Part shown: piece after piece, positions 45,801 through 58,016 of the stretch
Layout of the letters: each line of letters opens with the position of its first letter
Position numbering within the stretch: position 1 is the first letter of the stretch
NCBI GenBank assembly: GCA_003254905.1
Contig: QANU01047209.1
Span: 47,599-111,598 of the forward strand
Direction: 5' to 3'
Source: Nissolia schottii
Taxonomy: Eukaryota; Streptophyta; Magnoliopsida; Fabales; Fabaceae
DNA length: 64,000 nucleotides
The notes under the pieces: model-generated
Told to the model about the DNA's origin: nothing
The model's input: only the letters and a program-made list of their open reading frames with translations
Database searches by the model: none
Made by a program: the position numbers and the translations under genes

Positions 45801-48238
45801 ATAAAATAGAAGAAAAATCTTTTGTCACAAAATGATGCATGCTTGTATTGAGTTCCTGAAGATAAAATCACATTCATTGAGATGCTTGGGGGACCAAAAC
45901 GCGGATGTGCAGTTATTTTGGTCTTTCAAGATGGAATGGCATTTATCACAAAAGAAAAAAAGAAGGATAAAGGGCCTACGGTAGGGGCTAATGTGACACA
46001 AGATTGCCAGTGGGTGGCGCGTCCATTTGACCAGAAAAAAGATGAAATAAAAAGAAAATTTACCCTTTTGTCTGTTGGAAAGGGTCATTCTTAGTTTCTT
46101 ACCATTCGGACTTTTCCAAAATCTAAAGTAAGTTCATTTATCTTTAGCATCCGAATCATCAGCAACATTATATAGTTTATGGAAGTAAAAGATAGTAGTG
46201 CACAAGTGGTAAAAAAGATGAAGCGTTTTGATTTATTCTCTGGTTTTCTTCTAATTACATTCTATCTAAGTTCGACAAACTAGATTCTACTGAAAAAAAG
46301 TTGATACCAAATGTTATGGTTGAAAATAGAGTTACGTGTTTGTGTAATTAATCATGTGTTGTTACAAAGGAAAAGAGCAAATCAAACGAAACGCATATAA
46401 TTGAAAACCCCCCCGTGTGACTATTCTCTTTAGCTCGTTGTAGCCTTAAGCCAAATCCCATCACCCCAAAAAAGGACACGAGAAACTTTCACGCAAAGAA
46501 TGATTGGCAAGAGATTTGATTCAATAGATCTCGCCATCTTTCAACATCAATTTGATTAATTCTTGTCATCTCCTTATTGCCAATTCTATCAGGTCTTGTT
46601 TGGAGCCTGGGAAAACAGCAAAAACAGGAATTTGGCATTGCTTTTTGATGGAAGGGGGGAACCCCCAATTTTTCTAGTGGTTGGGATTTTTGGATGTATT
46701 ATTAGGGGACCACTTTTTGGAACCCACGACCCTCCAAAATGTCCCATTTTTTTTTAATATATATATAAAAAATATTAATCCTTGTTGTGATTGCTTTAAA
46801 GCGTTTAAATGGTCACTAAGTAGTAGTAACAGCTAAGCTTGGACAAGGACATGGAACATTGTCTTTTATTGACTTTCTTGTGACACGTTTTTTTTATATT
46901 ATTTGGATTGGGGCCTCAGCCCTGTGTCTTAACTTATGTGTACAAGACTTTGGTTTGAAGTTTGATTTTTATTTTCCTCTCACCTTTCTTGTGCTGATTA
47001 TCCCAATTTACTTCGCGTCTTATTGTTAATTGTCGTCATTAGTGATTAATTAGATGTTTATTCTTGACAATATTTCCCCTAATGGGACAGCAGGTGAAGT
47101 CATTGTCGACAAATAGGTTTTTTCTTTATCGGAGACTACGGACAAAAAACATTAATTTGATTTGGTCGGTACCTTGCTTTTTAACGAACAAGAATTATTC
47201 AATTCAATTGCTTGCGGGTTTGCGTGTTCACAAACATTATGATTTATGATAGTAATTCTTCTATTCAGGTGTGTCATTAGTTCCTAGTTTTATTATATAT
47301 GTTTTAAACTCGAAATCACTTTCAGCTTTTAACTCAAAATCGTTTGCTAGAAACAACTTCGGGAAAAAAGTATGGTTCTCACTTTCGGGGAAATTGAAAC
47401 CCACGGATCTTTTGTTAAGACTTCAAATAGCAGCAGCTGAAAACTTATTGATAATTCTCTCTTTCCCCCTCTTTCTCTCTGTTTTAGGCTCTCAAGAATA
47501 ATTTTGAAATTTTGTATAAGTTTTGTTACAAAAGTATTCGAGATAGGTATGTAACTCAGACTGATGAGATGATGAACACAACTATTGTAGCCAAGAGTGA
47601 TGATAGTGTTTAGCTTGAGCGGCGATGGCGGTGCCTGCGAAAGACACTCCGATGCACAAGAAAGTGAATTTCTTAGGTGTTAAGTGTAATTGAGATAGAT
47701 CGATTGTACCTGAGCATAAATGTTGCTTTTTCTTATGTAGTATGCTATGGCTATGGTCGTTTTGGCTGTTGGGTAGCCTTTAATATGCTTTTGTAACGGC
47801 TCACATGAGATTTAATTGAGCTGATTAAAGCCTTCAGTAATGCTCATAAAGCATAAAACTGTTACACATGAATATGCCGACGAGTATTTATAAACATCAT
47901 TACTGCTAATAGTTATAGTTCTTAAGTTCCGATATGAGGTAAGTGCAATCGATTAACCCGAGATGAGGTGAGGTTGAACCGACTTGTAGAAGTCTTGTGT
48001 CTTCACTCATCTCGGCTAGTCAATACCTAAGTCAAGACCAGATTTAGTCCGTAACATAAGCCCCCAAGTCGATATATGACATTAAGTCACATGTCGAGTT
48101 GTCTTCAGTACAATTGAGTATAATGTTACAAAATACCATATGGTGTAAAGAGGCAAATGATTCTGACTTGTAGGCAAATGATTCTGACATGTTTATTGTT
48201 CCGGTTCTCATCATGACTTTTATGGGAAACATAACTTT
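45801..48238. other. Intergenic sequence with likely transposon remnants
   Basis: No gene was recognised. The stretch 47620-48060 (GGCGATGGCGGTGCCTGCGA through CCGTAACATAAGCCCCCAAG) is GC-richer and reads like transposon-associated sequence, but its ends and family were not found. Short frames (46563-46757, 47271-47501) show no family signature. Confidence 0.35.
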
Positions 48239-48760
48239 GAGGTACCTACAAGGAACTAAGGACTAGATGCTTATGTTTTAGAGATCTAATGACTTAGAAT
48301 TTGTTGGTTACTCAGACTCAAATTTTGTTGGTTGCACTAACTCTCGCAAATCAACATTTGGATATGTCTTCATGTTGACTAGCAGAGCAATTTCTTGGAA
48401 GAGTGCCAAACAAACATCGATTGCTACTTCCACCATGAAAGTTGAGTTTGTTTCTTGTTTCAAGGTATCTGGTTGAAGAGTTTCATTACAGGTCTACAAT
48501 TAGTTGATTCCATTTCTAGACCACTGAGGATATATTGTGATTATTCAACTGTTGTTTTCTTGGCTAAAAAATAATAAAAGTGGAAGTCAAAGCAAACATA
48601 TCGACATAAAGTATTTGACCATGAAGAAACGTGTTAAAGCAAATAAGATCTCAATTGAACACATCAACATTTAATGGTTGTGGATCCTTCGACGAAAGAC
48701 ATGCCACAAAATTCGTTCAAGGATCATGTAATAAGTATGAGACTTAATGTTATGATATAA
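48239..48760 (+). pseudogene. Ty1/copia Pol RNase H remnant
   Basis: The frame reads LRYLQGTKD, stop, then NDLEFVGYSDSNFVGCTNS, RKSTFGYVFMLTSRAISWKS, AKQTSIATSTMKVEFVSCFK and later SKHIDIKYLTMKKRVKANK. This is the C-terminal RNase H region of copia Pol. Key landmarks are YSDSNFVG (usual YSDADFAG) and KQTSIATSTMKVEFV (usual STMEAEF), so one acidic residue is replaced. Several stops and a lost start make it dead. Upstream Pol domains are absent. Confidence 0.85.
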
Positions 48761-49049
48761 AATCCTTTTAGTTGTATTGAAACTCTACTTTATTTGTCTT
48801 CTCTTTTGGTTGTATACATTCGGTTTGAGAAAGACAAGTACTTGTTTTGGACTCAAAAACAATAAATTGAACATGTTCATTCAATTAAGTTTGGCTTTTG
48901 CTAGGAGAATATTATATTGTAACACATGGAAGGTAATACTCATTATAAGATAACCTACCGCCATGATTTATGTAATTACTATCTTAGATGTCAGCATCAA
49001 GTTATCAGCTAAGATTATGGATATTATGAAGAACAAAGAGACAATGGAC

Positions 49050-49517
49050 CAAGTGGGAGAATATTAGATTTTAATTATTATTTAATTACAAATCTTTACC
49101 TAAGGTGGTCCATTACTTATCCATTGTTGAGTCATGAGTGAGTCAAGATTGCTTACTCATGTTTTAGTCACATTGTTGATTCATGGTTGAGTCAAGACTG
49201 CTAACTCTTGGCTGACACCCTTAGCTGAAAAAGGAGATCTATATTTCTTAAGGGAGTGAGACTAACCATTATATAAACCACAGAATCCCTAATTTAAATA
49301 GTGTGTCAATTATCCATTCCATCTAAATGCTATTGTTATAGACTAGAAGGCAGTGTGTTGTGAAGCTATGGTGCTAGTGAGGAGTGTGCACAAGTTGTTG
49401 TGTCAAAGGTTCATATCAATGGGTATTGGCTATATCCGGAGGTTATCTTTAATTTTATTATTCAAAGTATGATGATCATGCAATAATATTTGTTTGTCAT
49501 ACTGTAAAATTCTAACA
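49050..49517 (+). mobile_element. 3' LTR of the copia remnant, with polypurine tract
   Basis: AAGTGGGAGA at 49051-49060 is a typical polypurine tract. The LTR starts about 49062 (TATTAGATTTTAATT) and ends TTCTAACA at 49517, about 456 bp. A TATA box (ATTATATAAACC) lies near 49265. The matching 5' LTR was not found, so the element is 5'-truncated. Confidence 0.75.
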
Positions 49518-50879
49518 TTTTTCTCTAATATACCAGCAGATGGAACATGATAAAATACAAAAAGGTCACTAAAGGGCTTAGATAATGTTGTTCATATATA
49601 GGAGGAACACATGCGTTAGAATGACCAAGACGAGGAAAAGGACTATAAGAGTGTCATAGGAAAAACATGGAAAGATACAAAACTATGAAGTATGAACACG
49701 GAGCTTTGTCTCTTCAACATTCAAAAGCTTTAACATTTCTATACCAAACAAGAAGCCTTTAATCTTGTGATGATAACAGTGAAGGTTGTCGACACTTAGC
49801 ATATTATTATTTACCAAGTCAATAATTTGACTAATATATGTTATTTATTGAGTTCTGCTACACGTACACCAAAACCCATATACCATACATACACCTCGTA
49901 CTTATATACATAAAGTTTGTGTTTTAACTCATGTAATGTTTGTGCACTTAATTAATTAAGTATAGTTGAGAGTATCATTTACAAGTTTGTAATGTTTGTG
50001 CACTTGTGAGAATAAAGTTTGTGCATTATTAATGGTGTATGTATGAGTGTATGAAATTGAGTGTATATGTAGCATTTTTGTTTTTTATTTATACAATTAA
50101 TAGTCATGCAAAATATACTACTACTTGCGTTGACTTGGTACTTAATTATTTTCAAAACAAATATTTTAAATATTTTAAATACAAAATATTGCAATTAAAA
50201 TATGCACGACGTTGTTTAGAGTGTGTTTGGTAATGAATATCTTAATTCTTAGAACAATATATAATTTAGAATAATATATATACTAATATATGGGGGAAAA
50301 GGATAGTTTTTTGGGGAAGGATTATATCTTTGTGTCGGCTGGTTTATTCTTTGTAAATCCTCCTGACATGATATAAAATCTTCACACCATAAGCATGCAA
50401 CTTGTCAGCAATAACAAACAACAAAATGACAGGTTGTATATTTGAATAGGATTGATAAACCCCACTGCATAGTATGCCCAAAAATTCTCATTACTTAAAA
50501 TTTAACTTACATCAATTGAATAATTTTTATATATAATATTTACTTGTTAAAAAAAAAGTCTTTGGATATTATTTAAATTACGAATCATGTCATTTTAAAT
50601 CGTGTCATTTTGAGAGTAATTTCGAATTAAGAGAATTTTTATTCACACAATTAAGCAAATATATCAACATTCATATTAAAAATAACAAGGAAAAAAAAAT
50701 CAAATACTATCAACTACCACCACAAAAGACAGGATTTATGACAAATAGCGTTGTTATTTCTTGATTTCGGGTCAAAATCAAGAAAAAATTTCAAGAATAA
50801 AACATGAAAATTATCCTCTTTACCAAACGAACCAATTTGAAAGTTGTTCCTAAAATAAACCAATTTTCATAGTCAATTT
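49518..50879. other. AT-rich sequence with AAAGTTTGTGCA tandem motif
   Basis: 49910-50035 repeats AAAGTTTGTG(C)A-type motifs (for example TAATGTTTGTGCACTT), like the element at 25260-25930. The rest is AT-rich with no supported gene. Confidence 0.4.
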
Positions 50880-51283
50880 GAATCATGGTGTCGACCTCCT
50901 CGGACAATATATACAAAACCAAAATAACCTAAACTATCTATCGGGGCATCATGGTGTCGACCTCCTGAGACATGATATTTTCCTCCTGTGTGACATGTCG
51001 GTGTGCCCCTCAGACGACTCAAGTGACGTGGATGCTATTGCTGAGCTCCCCCTTAGACCTCGCCTTTACCTTGTGATCCCAGTGGAGACACTGGAGGAGA
51101 TGATGCATGCTTCAAGGTGCAGAGAAGACCCCACTCCATGGCAGTCGTGTCGAGCGGGGAGCGTTGGACCCAACACCAGCACCTAATGGGAGGGATGATA
51201 GCAGCAAGAACCATTGAATTTTCTCCACATCCGCGTTGGTCCCCAAAAACCTGTCCTCCCACTATGGTGCAGCTGGCGTGTGT
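50880..51283 (-). pseudogene. Possible distal part of the decayed PMD-type host sequence
   Basis: A GC-richer stretch with a direct repeat (ATCATGGTGTCGACCTCCT twice, about 50882 and 50948). It borders solo LTR E on its right. If E (51284-54461) and D2 (54685-62169) are removed, it becomes continuous with 54462-54684 and 62170-63436. Its own protein similarity was not recognised, so the assignment rests on this continuity only. Confidence 0.3.
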
Positions 51284-54200
51284 TGAAACACCCTAGTTAG
51301 CTAGTCTACGCTTAAGTCACAAACTTGCTGGCTAAGTTGTTATCTACTTTGGTGGGGAAAATACTTAGTCCCCTTTATACGTTAAAAATATTACTACCCA
51401 AAACATGGACCAATTTAAACCGTTCTTGGTACGTCACATAGAGTAAACTAGGAGCCTTGTCGCGTTAGAGCATACATTGCGAACTGAACATAGCATGCTT
51501 AACTAATAGTATAGAGATATAATCAACATATGTCAAGGTAACAAACAGTGGTCCATTATACATTCATAGGCAAGTACATATGTAATATTATGAGTAGTAT
51601 GTACAAATACTATATAGAAGTACATATACACATATATTCTACTATCTAATAGTCTAGTCTTCTGCTGGACTCCCTTGGTATTGTTCCTCCTCGTACGCTC
51701 CTCTCCTTGTTCTACATCAAACCCTGGAGTCATGGATGAGTGGGGTAAGAACACGGCGCTCTCAGTGAGAAACCTTAGGGACTGGGGGAACTTCTTATTC
51801 TCATTCATGATCCAGGCTGCTCAGGGATTTCTAAGTGTCACAGTATTATACTACTTTTCTACTAGTTATTAATATCCATCTTAAGCCTGAGCAACTTTAT
51901 CTATATTACTAGGCGACTGGGGAAGCCTAATCTTCATTATCTAAGTCATCTGGTCTCTGTTCTAATTCTTAAATCACATATCATTACATAATAAGTTTCA
52001 GCTTGCGTCCACTTATAACAGTGCCCATTTTAATTATAAGCTTCTGCGCATCCACTTATGTACAGTTATATATCACATAGATCACATAGTTCACATACTC
52101 AAGTTCAACCCCCTCGTAGCGGTGACCTTACCGATACAAGTTACTTTTTATCTGAGTATCGTGAGGACCAGACAGCGCTTAACCTGAGTGGTTCTGTTTC
52201 CCACGAAATATCATCGCTCACGATAGGAGTATCCATTCTTCTGCTTTGAATGGCGATGGGATCTATCGTCGTTCTTCTGCTTCGAACGGGATAATCCCAG
52301 GGTTCAACTTGTTTTTCCTGCCGGCTTCCCGCACAGCTAGGAAAACCTCGATTCCTTTAACATTATCATCCTTTAGGGACTTAGTAACGTCATACCCTAG
52401 GGTTCCTTTTCCTTTCCTTTCTTTCCATTAGTCCAGTTCAACAGTCCATGTAGCATTCATAACATATCCTCATCATATATATCATGCATCATTCTCATCT
52501 AGCCCTTACTCTTTTTGTTCTTAACATGAATCTAACTTAATACCTCCGGTCAACAGTCCACATATCATAAACATAATCATCATTTCATGACAACTAATTT
52601 ACTTGATCAAATTAGTAGATCCATGGACAATTGCAAGTACTATAAAAAGCTGTATTTAAGAAAAGTTTTATGATAAGAAAATGCTAAGTTTTGTATTGGA
52701 AATTCTGAACTTCAGTCAGACCGCTCAATGCCATAGGCCGCTCAGCGCCCTCACAGGCCGCTCAGCGCTACTTGCCGCTCAGCGTGAACCTTAGCTGCTC
52801 AGCGTCACATGACGAATTTCAGCTCCCAATTCCTGCAATTTTCCATGTTCTACAAGGTTTCTCATCTTCAATCTCAAGCACAATTCTTCCAAAATTTATC
52901 ATCCATTGCCAATAGTATGAAAGACATAATTTCATGCTCAATCATCTCTTAAACACAAGCAAACATAAATTCGACAACTAGCAAAACAGGCATCCACTTT
53001 CTGTCAGAAATTAGTGATCATAAATCAGAGAGGTCCCAGACCTTACCCCAAGGTTTTTGATAGTCCTAAGATCATTTTTCACGCTTAGAAATCCAGATTT
53101 TGAACCCCAAATCACGAAATCCCTGTTTTACCCTTTTTTCCAAAATTCCCGTTTTGCCCCCATAAAAGCCCTATTTTCTTGGGAATTTTAGTTCTCAAAA
53201 ACCCGATGGACTCAAGACTTGCCCTTAAGGTTTTTGATAGTTCTAAACCCATATTTTCTGAAAATCAACCCAGTTTTTCAGTCCCAAAGCTCAAATTCCC
53301 GTTTTGCCCTTATTTCCCAAAAATCTCATTTTTTGTCTGTTTGCTGATAAATTCATCGGGAACTCCAAAAATCACGAAACTTGACATCCCCACTCAATTT
53401 TTCGTGTAGAACTCAAAAATAACATTATTTTTTCATGATAAAAATCTCAGCATACAGTTCCTTTCAAAAACATGCCATAACCCTAATTTCAGCTTAGACT
53501 TTCCTAACTTCTGACAGAATTGCAGACAACACCAGCATATCCAGACATTTATCAAAAACACATAAATACAGTTATGGTCACATAAAACATCCTAACCACA
53601 TATATTATCTAACATAAAACCACCTAGATAGTGGATAAGTCGGTTACCCACTTGTTTACGGTTTCGGTGTTTCCTGCGGACTTCTAGCTTGTTATGATGC
53701 CTCCAATTCTTCTTAGGCTGAGTTTCTCCCTAGCTTTCTCTAGGGATTTGAGGGCTTTTTGTGGGTTAAGGTTAGGGAATTCTTGAGGGATCTTGACTAG
53801 GTTTAGTGTAGGGAGTTTTTGGGTTTTCGGTTTGACAGGATAACAGTCGATTGTGTGATCGAACAGAGCTTCAGCAAGGTTTTCTATTTTTTCTCCAAAT
53901 TTTTGGACCTAGGGGGTATTTACAGGCCATGGGCTGACTTTCACTTTTCCATTTTGCCCTTGGACTAATTTACCAAATTATCGTTGGATTATGTCATGCA
54001 TGACATCATGCATGGTGATTCACCATCATGAGTCATCTTTAAATCTTTGACTAGGCCACTTGGCCCCCTTCATGGTCGCGCAAGGCCTTGTGTCTTGGCC
54101 ACGTTTTGTGGCCAAGAATTAACGGTCTCCGGCAGATCAATTTTGATCAAGTTTTATTATTTTTGGTCCCGGTAATTCGCTTACGGTTATTCTAAAAATA

Positions 54201-54461
54201 TTTCGATCACGTTCTTGTGATCCCCTAATTTTCCTAAAGAATAATCTAGGTTCATTTGAGGTGTTTGTGAATTTGCGGTTATACTCAGACGACAAAAAGG
54301 GTTTATTCTAGTGTTTGTAGAATTTTAAGAAAACGAGCAGAATTATTTCTACAGACAAATTTTAATCCCAAGAATTCATACTTCCAATGGTTCAACCAAA
54401 CACGGAAATCCCTAGATATTTATCAAGCGAGATTTTGCTAAGGAGAAAGCGCGATGTTACA
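51284..54461 (-). mobile_element. Solo LTR (family E), about 3.2 kb
   Basis: On the minus strand it starts TGTAACATCGCGCTTTCTCC and ends GGGTGTTTCA. The flanks TGTGT (51279-51283) and TGTGC (54462-54466) are a target duplication with one mismatch. The start matches E2 at 63487 (TGTAACATCCCGCTTTTTCC), and both share the TTGATCTGCCGG region. The CCGCTCAGCG phrase repeats at 52730-52800. No coding region is seen, so it is a solo LTR; some open frames exist but none has a family signature. Confidence 0.82.
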
Positions 54462-54684
54462 TGTGCGGCTGAGGTCGATAGACATTGCCATCACCAATTG
54501 GAGTCTGGTGCTTCGGTGAGAAAACTCCACCTAAAGACAGACTAGTGTCAACCTGACCCGAAGCATATAGAGTTGACGCAACGGCAAATCTGGGACATGG
54601 CTCCTAGTGATGTCAAAAACCCACCGACACCTCCACTCGTGAATAGTGACTGCTAGAACATATGGTTGCTGCTAGGGGGCTCGG
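54462..54684 (-). pseudogene. Middle part of the PMD-type host sequence
   Basis: A short GC-richer segment caught between solo LTRs E and D2. Its end (ACATATGGTTGCTGCTAGG, GGGCTCGG) resembles the sequence on the other side of D2 (ACATATGGTTGTTGCTGCTG...GAGCTTGGGCTCG), so the host may have carried a local repeat there. No clear protein domain was seen. Confidence 0.35.
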
Positions 54685-56420
54685 TGTGATGACCCCTAGA
54701 AGAAGAGAAAAAAAGAAGAAAAAAAAAGGAAACACACATGAGCTACAACTTTCCTAGCGCGCTTCAGCGGCTCAGTAATGAAGTCCCACATCGAAAGCAT
54801 ACCATCTAGTAGGGGTCTTAAGCACCCCCTATATATAGAAGTCTCCCCCGAGTGTTTAGATGTCACACCCCAACTTAGAACATGACCGCACGTAGAGATA
54901 TTATCCCTACGAAAGCTCTGACGTGACATACTAACGTTTATGCATGCTTAAAAATACAACTTATTTTGCAAATTAATAAATAACTAGTTATGTAAATAAA
55001 TGATCGATCTTCATAAATAGATAAAATCTTTAATTAGATCTGTTTGGAAAACAATTGCTAATATACTAGTACATGTATGCGAAAACGGGATCCTGTCTAA
55101 GTTGATCTAGAGCATAACTAATAAATATAACTCTGGTAGACCTCACTACAAAGCGGGACTTACCACTAACGTTGGACCTTGCTGTTACTGGACGAGGGAG
55201 ATGTTATCATTTTCCTCTAGTGTATCTGAAAAACAACATGATAAAGGAGTGAGTTGTCAACTTAGTGGTGGGTACCACGGCTCCACTCACATAACAGTTA
55301 CTGCATGTAATAGAAGCATACACATATATACATATGGATAGTACATAAAGCATGTAAAGGTAACTGGAAAGTAACTACTGAAAATAAATATGTTCTACCT
55401 GCAACATGTGCCCGCCTCCAACGGAGGGACACAAGGAGATGTGCCTCTTGATCCTCTATTCAAGGGAACTTGAACTCAACCTTGCTTCGCTAAGATAAAT
55501 CCTCACGATTATGGGTACGCTGGAACCCGAATACTAGATCTGTGAGGGTACGCATACCCTAAAGTTGTCTAATATTGAATCTGATTTGCGAGAGTATGCA
55601 TACCCTAAAGATGTATAATACTGAATATGATCTGTGAGGGTACGCATATCCTAAGCTGTATAATACTAAATCTGATCTGCAGGGACACTAACCCCATATA
55701 GTACTGGATAATCTGTGGGATTGTTGATCCCATATACCACTGAATATACTAACTGAGTTGAGTCTTATACCCTAAGGTATACTGTTTGTGAAGTCTTTAA
55801 GTTGGAGGAACTAGATTGATCACCCAAGTTTGTTAGGTCTTAAGCCTACTATTTATGCAAGGTAGCATCCTAAGTTTATACTTTTAGTTTAGTCACTCAT
55901 CCAGGTTTAAGGATTGAGGTCTCGTACTTAGGGGAGGTTCCTAGGTAAGAGAAATGCGTCACAATGGACAACTTAGGTACCAAGTCTTTTCCTAACCAGA
56001 ACCTTCCCTTAGTTAGGGTCCTTCCTTAACTGGAGTCTTTATTAGGGTTTGTTATGTAAGCCTAACCAAACAATTCTAAGCATATCATCACGTACCATAA
56101 AGCACAAGTTTGTATCCTAGCATGTCATCATATAATCATGCTCATAAGTAGTTAAAGACAATAACAATAGTAAGCACGATTGACTTGATTGGCGCACCAC
56201 TAATGTGCCACACCGTCAACGCACCAGGACCTCCACTCACCTGGAAAAGCTTGAGGCTGGGGAGCACTACCACTAAAAGCGTCAAGTAGCGTAGCATTGG
56301 CACCTGGAAAGGCCAATAGGCACCACACCATCAGAAACTACTAAAGGCTTCGCGGTAGCGATTTAGCCTCGCTGTGGTGATCTAGCATCGCCACAACAGT
56401 CGTGGACCACCATAAGGCTA

Positions 56421-57783
56421 TGTTAAGTGTCATATTTTCGCAATTTCAACAGTTAAAATGACACCTGTCTGCTTAGGTTTCAATGAATTATTCGACTAAA
56501 TTCCCCACTTTTGTAGGATTTATAAATATATTCTAAAGATGGATGCAAGCATATCAAAAGGACAAAAATCAAGAAAAATCCCACAAAGAATGAAGCAAAG
56601 AGCAAAGGGGGCAGAAGATCCAAAAAGACAAATGCAGGGAACAAATCGCTCAACGGTAATAACAGGCCGCCCAGCAAATGACTAGGCTAGACCGCTCAGC
56701 GCATTCCCATGGCCGCCCTGCCACGCCTGCAGCCACCCTGCCATGCCTGCAGCCGCTCTACCACCCTGCCTTGACACCGCTCAGCGCGCCGCATTCGCTT
56801 AGCGGCTCTGACAGATAATGTCATAGCAGAGCCACCACGCAGAGGAACCCAAGCGGTGAAGAAAGCTGCGCCGCTCAGCGGAGAAACGAGGCCGCTCAGT
56901 GGACCCCCCAAATTTTCCCTATAAATAGAGAACCAATGCTCTAATTCTGGAAACACTTGCAGACCCGAATTACACACAATTTCTCACAGATTCTGGTCCA
57001 AATTTTAGTATAGTTTAGCAACAAAGAGGAGGCTAGTGAAGGAGCCAAGAGTGATCAAGGAAGCACGGCGGTCGTTGTCATGACAGCGTGAGAACATGTC
57101 ATGGTAAGCGTCCATCACCTTGCCTCTGAGATTCTCTCTTGTAAGATGGGTTTCTAATCCTCTTGTTGTTGGGATTTTGATGACTATTATAGCATGATTG
57201 TATCCATGCACTTTCACATTAATGAATCTATCATTTTCTATGATTTGCATGGATCGATTTTACGCTTAATGCTTGTTTTAGATTAGCTACCTAAAACCTT
57301 ATTTCAAACTGCATGGTTGCGCGTGAGAACGGCATCATAAAGTTGGAACTAAATCAATTCATCTGATAAACCTAATTGCTAGAGATAGAGTTAGGGTTAT
57401 TAGTCGTTTTAACATCTGAAATAACGCTGGTTTACTTTGTTACGTTTGTGCAAGAAATTGACAGCATAATAAAGGAAACCTAATGATCTTTTCATGCTTG
57501 AGAGAGAGGAATCAAAGAAATGATAATTACGATGTATTGAGTAAATGAATGCATGAAACTATAATAGGATTCAATTCCAACAAGCTTCCTGATCTACCTC
57601 TAATTTGTTGCCTATTTATCTTTTATCTTGTTTATTTATTTATCCAAGAATCAAACTACCAATCCTTCACTTATTTGCTTAATTAGGAAACTTGAGAATG
57701 GTATTTGTGCAACTCTCTGCGGATACAACTATACTCGACTATACTGCAATTGGATCCCTTGAGGATCTGAAACTTGTAAAGAA

Positions 57784-57817
<34 letters not shown>

Positions 57818-57843
57818 GACGAGAGTGTAAAAAGCTGTCAACA
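56421..57843 (+). mobile_element. Solo LTR (family A), copy A2, nested in B2
   Basis: Exact target duplication GGCTA (56416-56420 and 57844-57848). Ends TGTTAAGTGTC and AGCTGTCAACA. TATA box CTATAAATAGAG at about 56920. CCGCTCAGCG phrases occur at 56640-56900. It matches A1 in opposite orientation. A (TA)n run lies at 57787-57813. It splits family B text that is continuous in B1 near 31395-31440. Confidence 0.9.
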
Positions 57844-58016
57844 GGCTATCACTACCAAAGTATCAGCGCTGTGGCCTACTACCATAGGCCATCCTAAAAG
57901 GATTGGCTGCCTACTCTAGGTGAAGACGTCGCTTTTTCACAAAAGATAGAAAGAATGTGAGTAAGAAACTCTGCACTAGAGGGGGAGAATTCTGAAGCTC
58001 CGAGTGAGTTGATGAG

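Noticed and set aside
47620..48060. GC-richer stretch as a possible gene end
   Set aside because: No open frame or domain was recognisable; it reads like transposon sequence but boundaries were not found.
54696..54929. 77-codon minus-strand frame near the D2/B2 border
   Set aside because: It crosses the junction between two LTRs (B2 starts at 54861), so it is a chance fusion.
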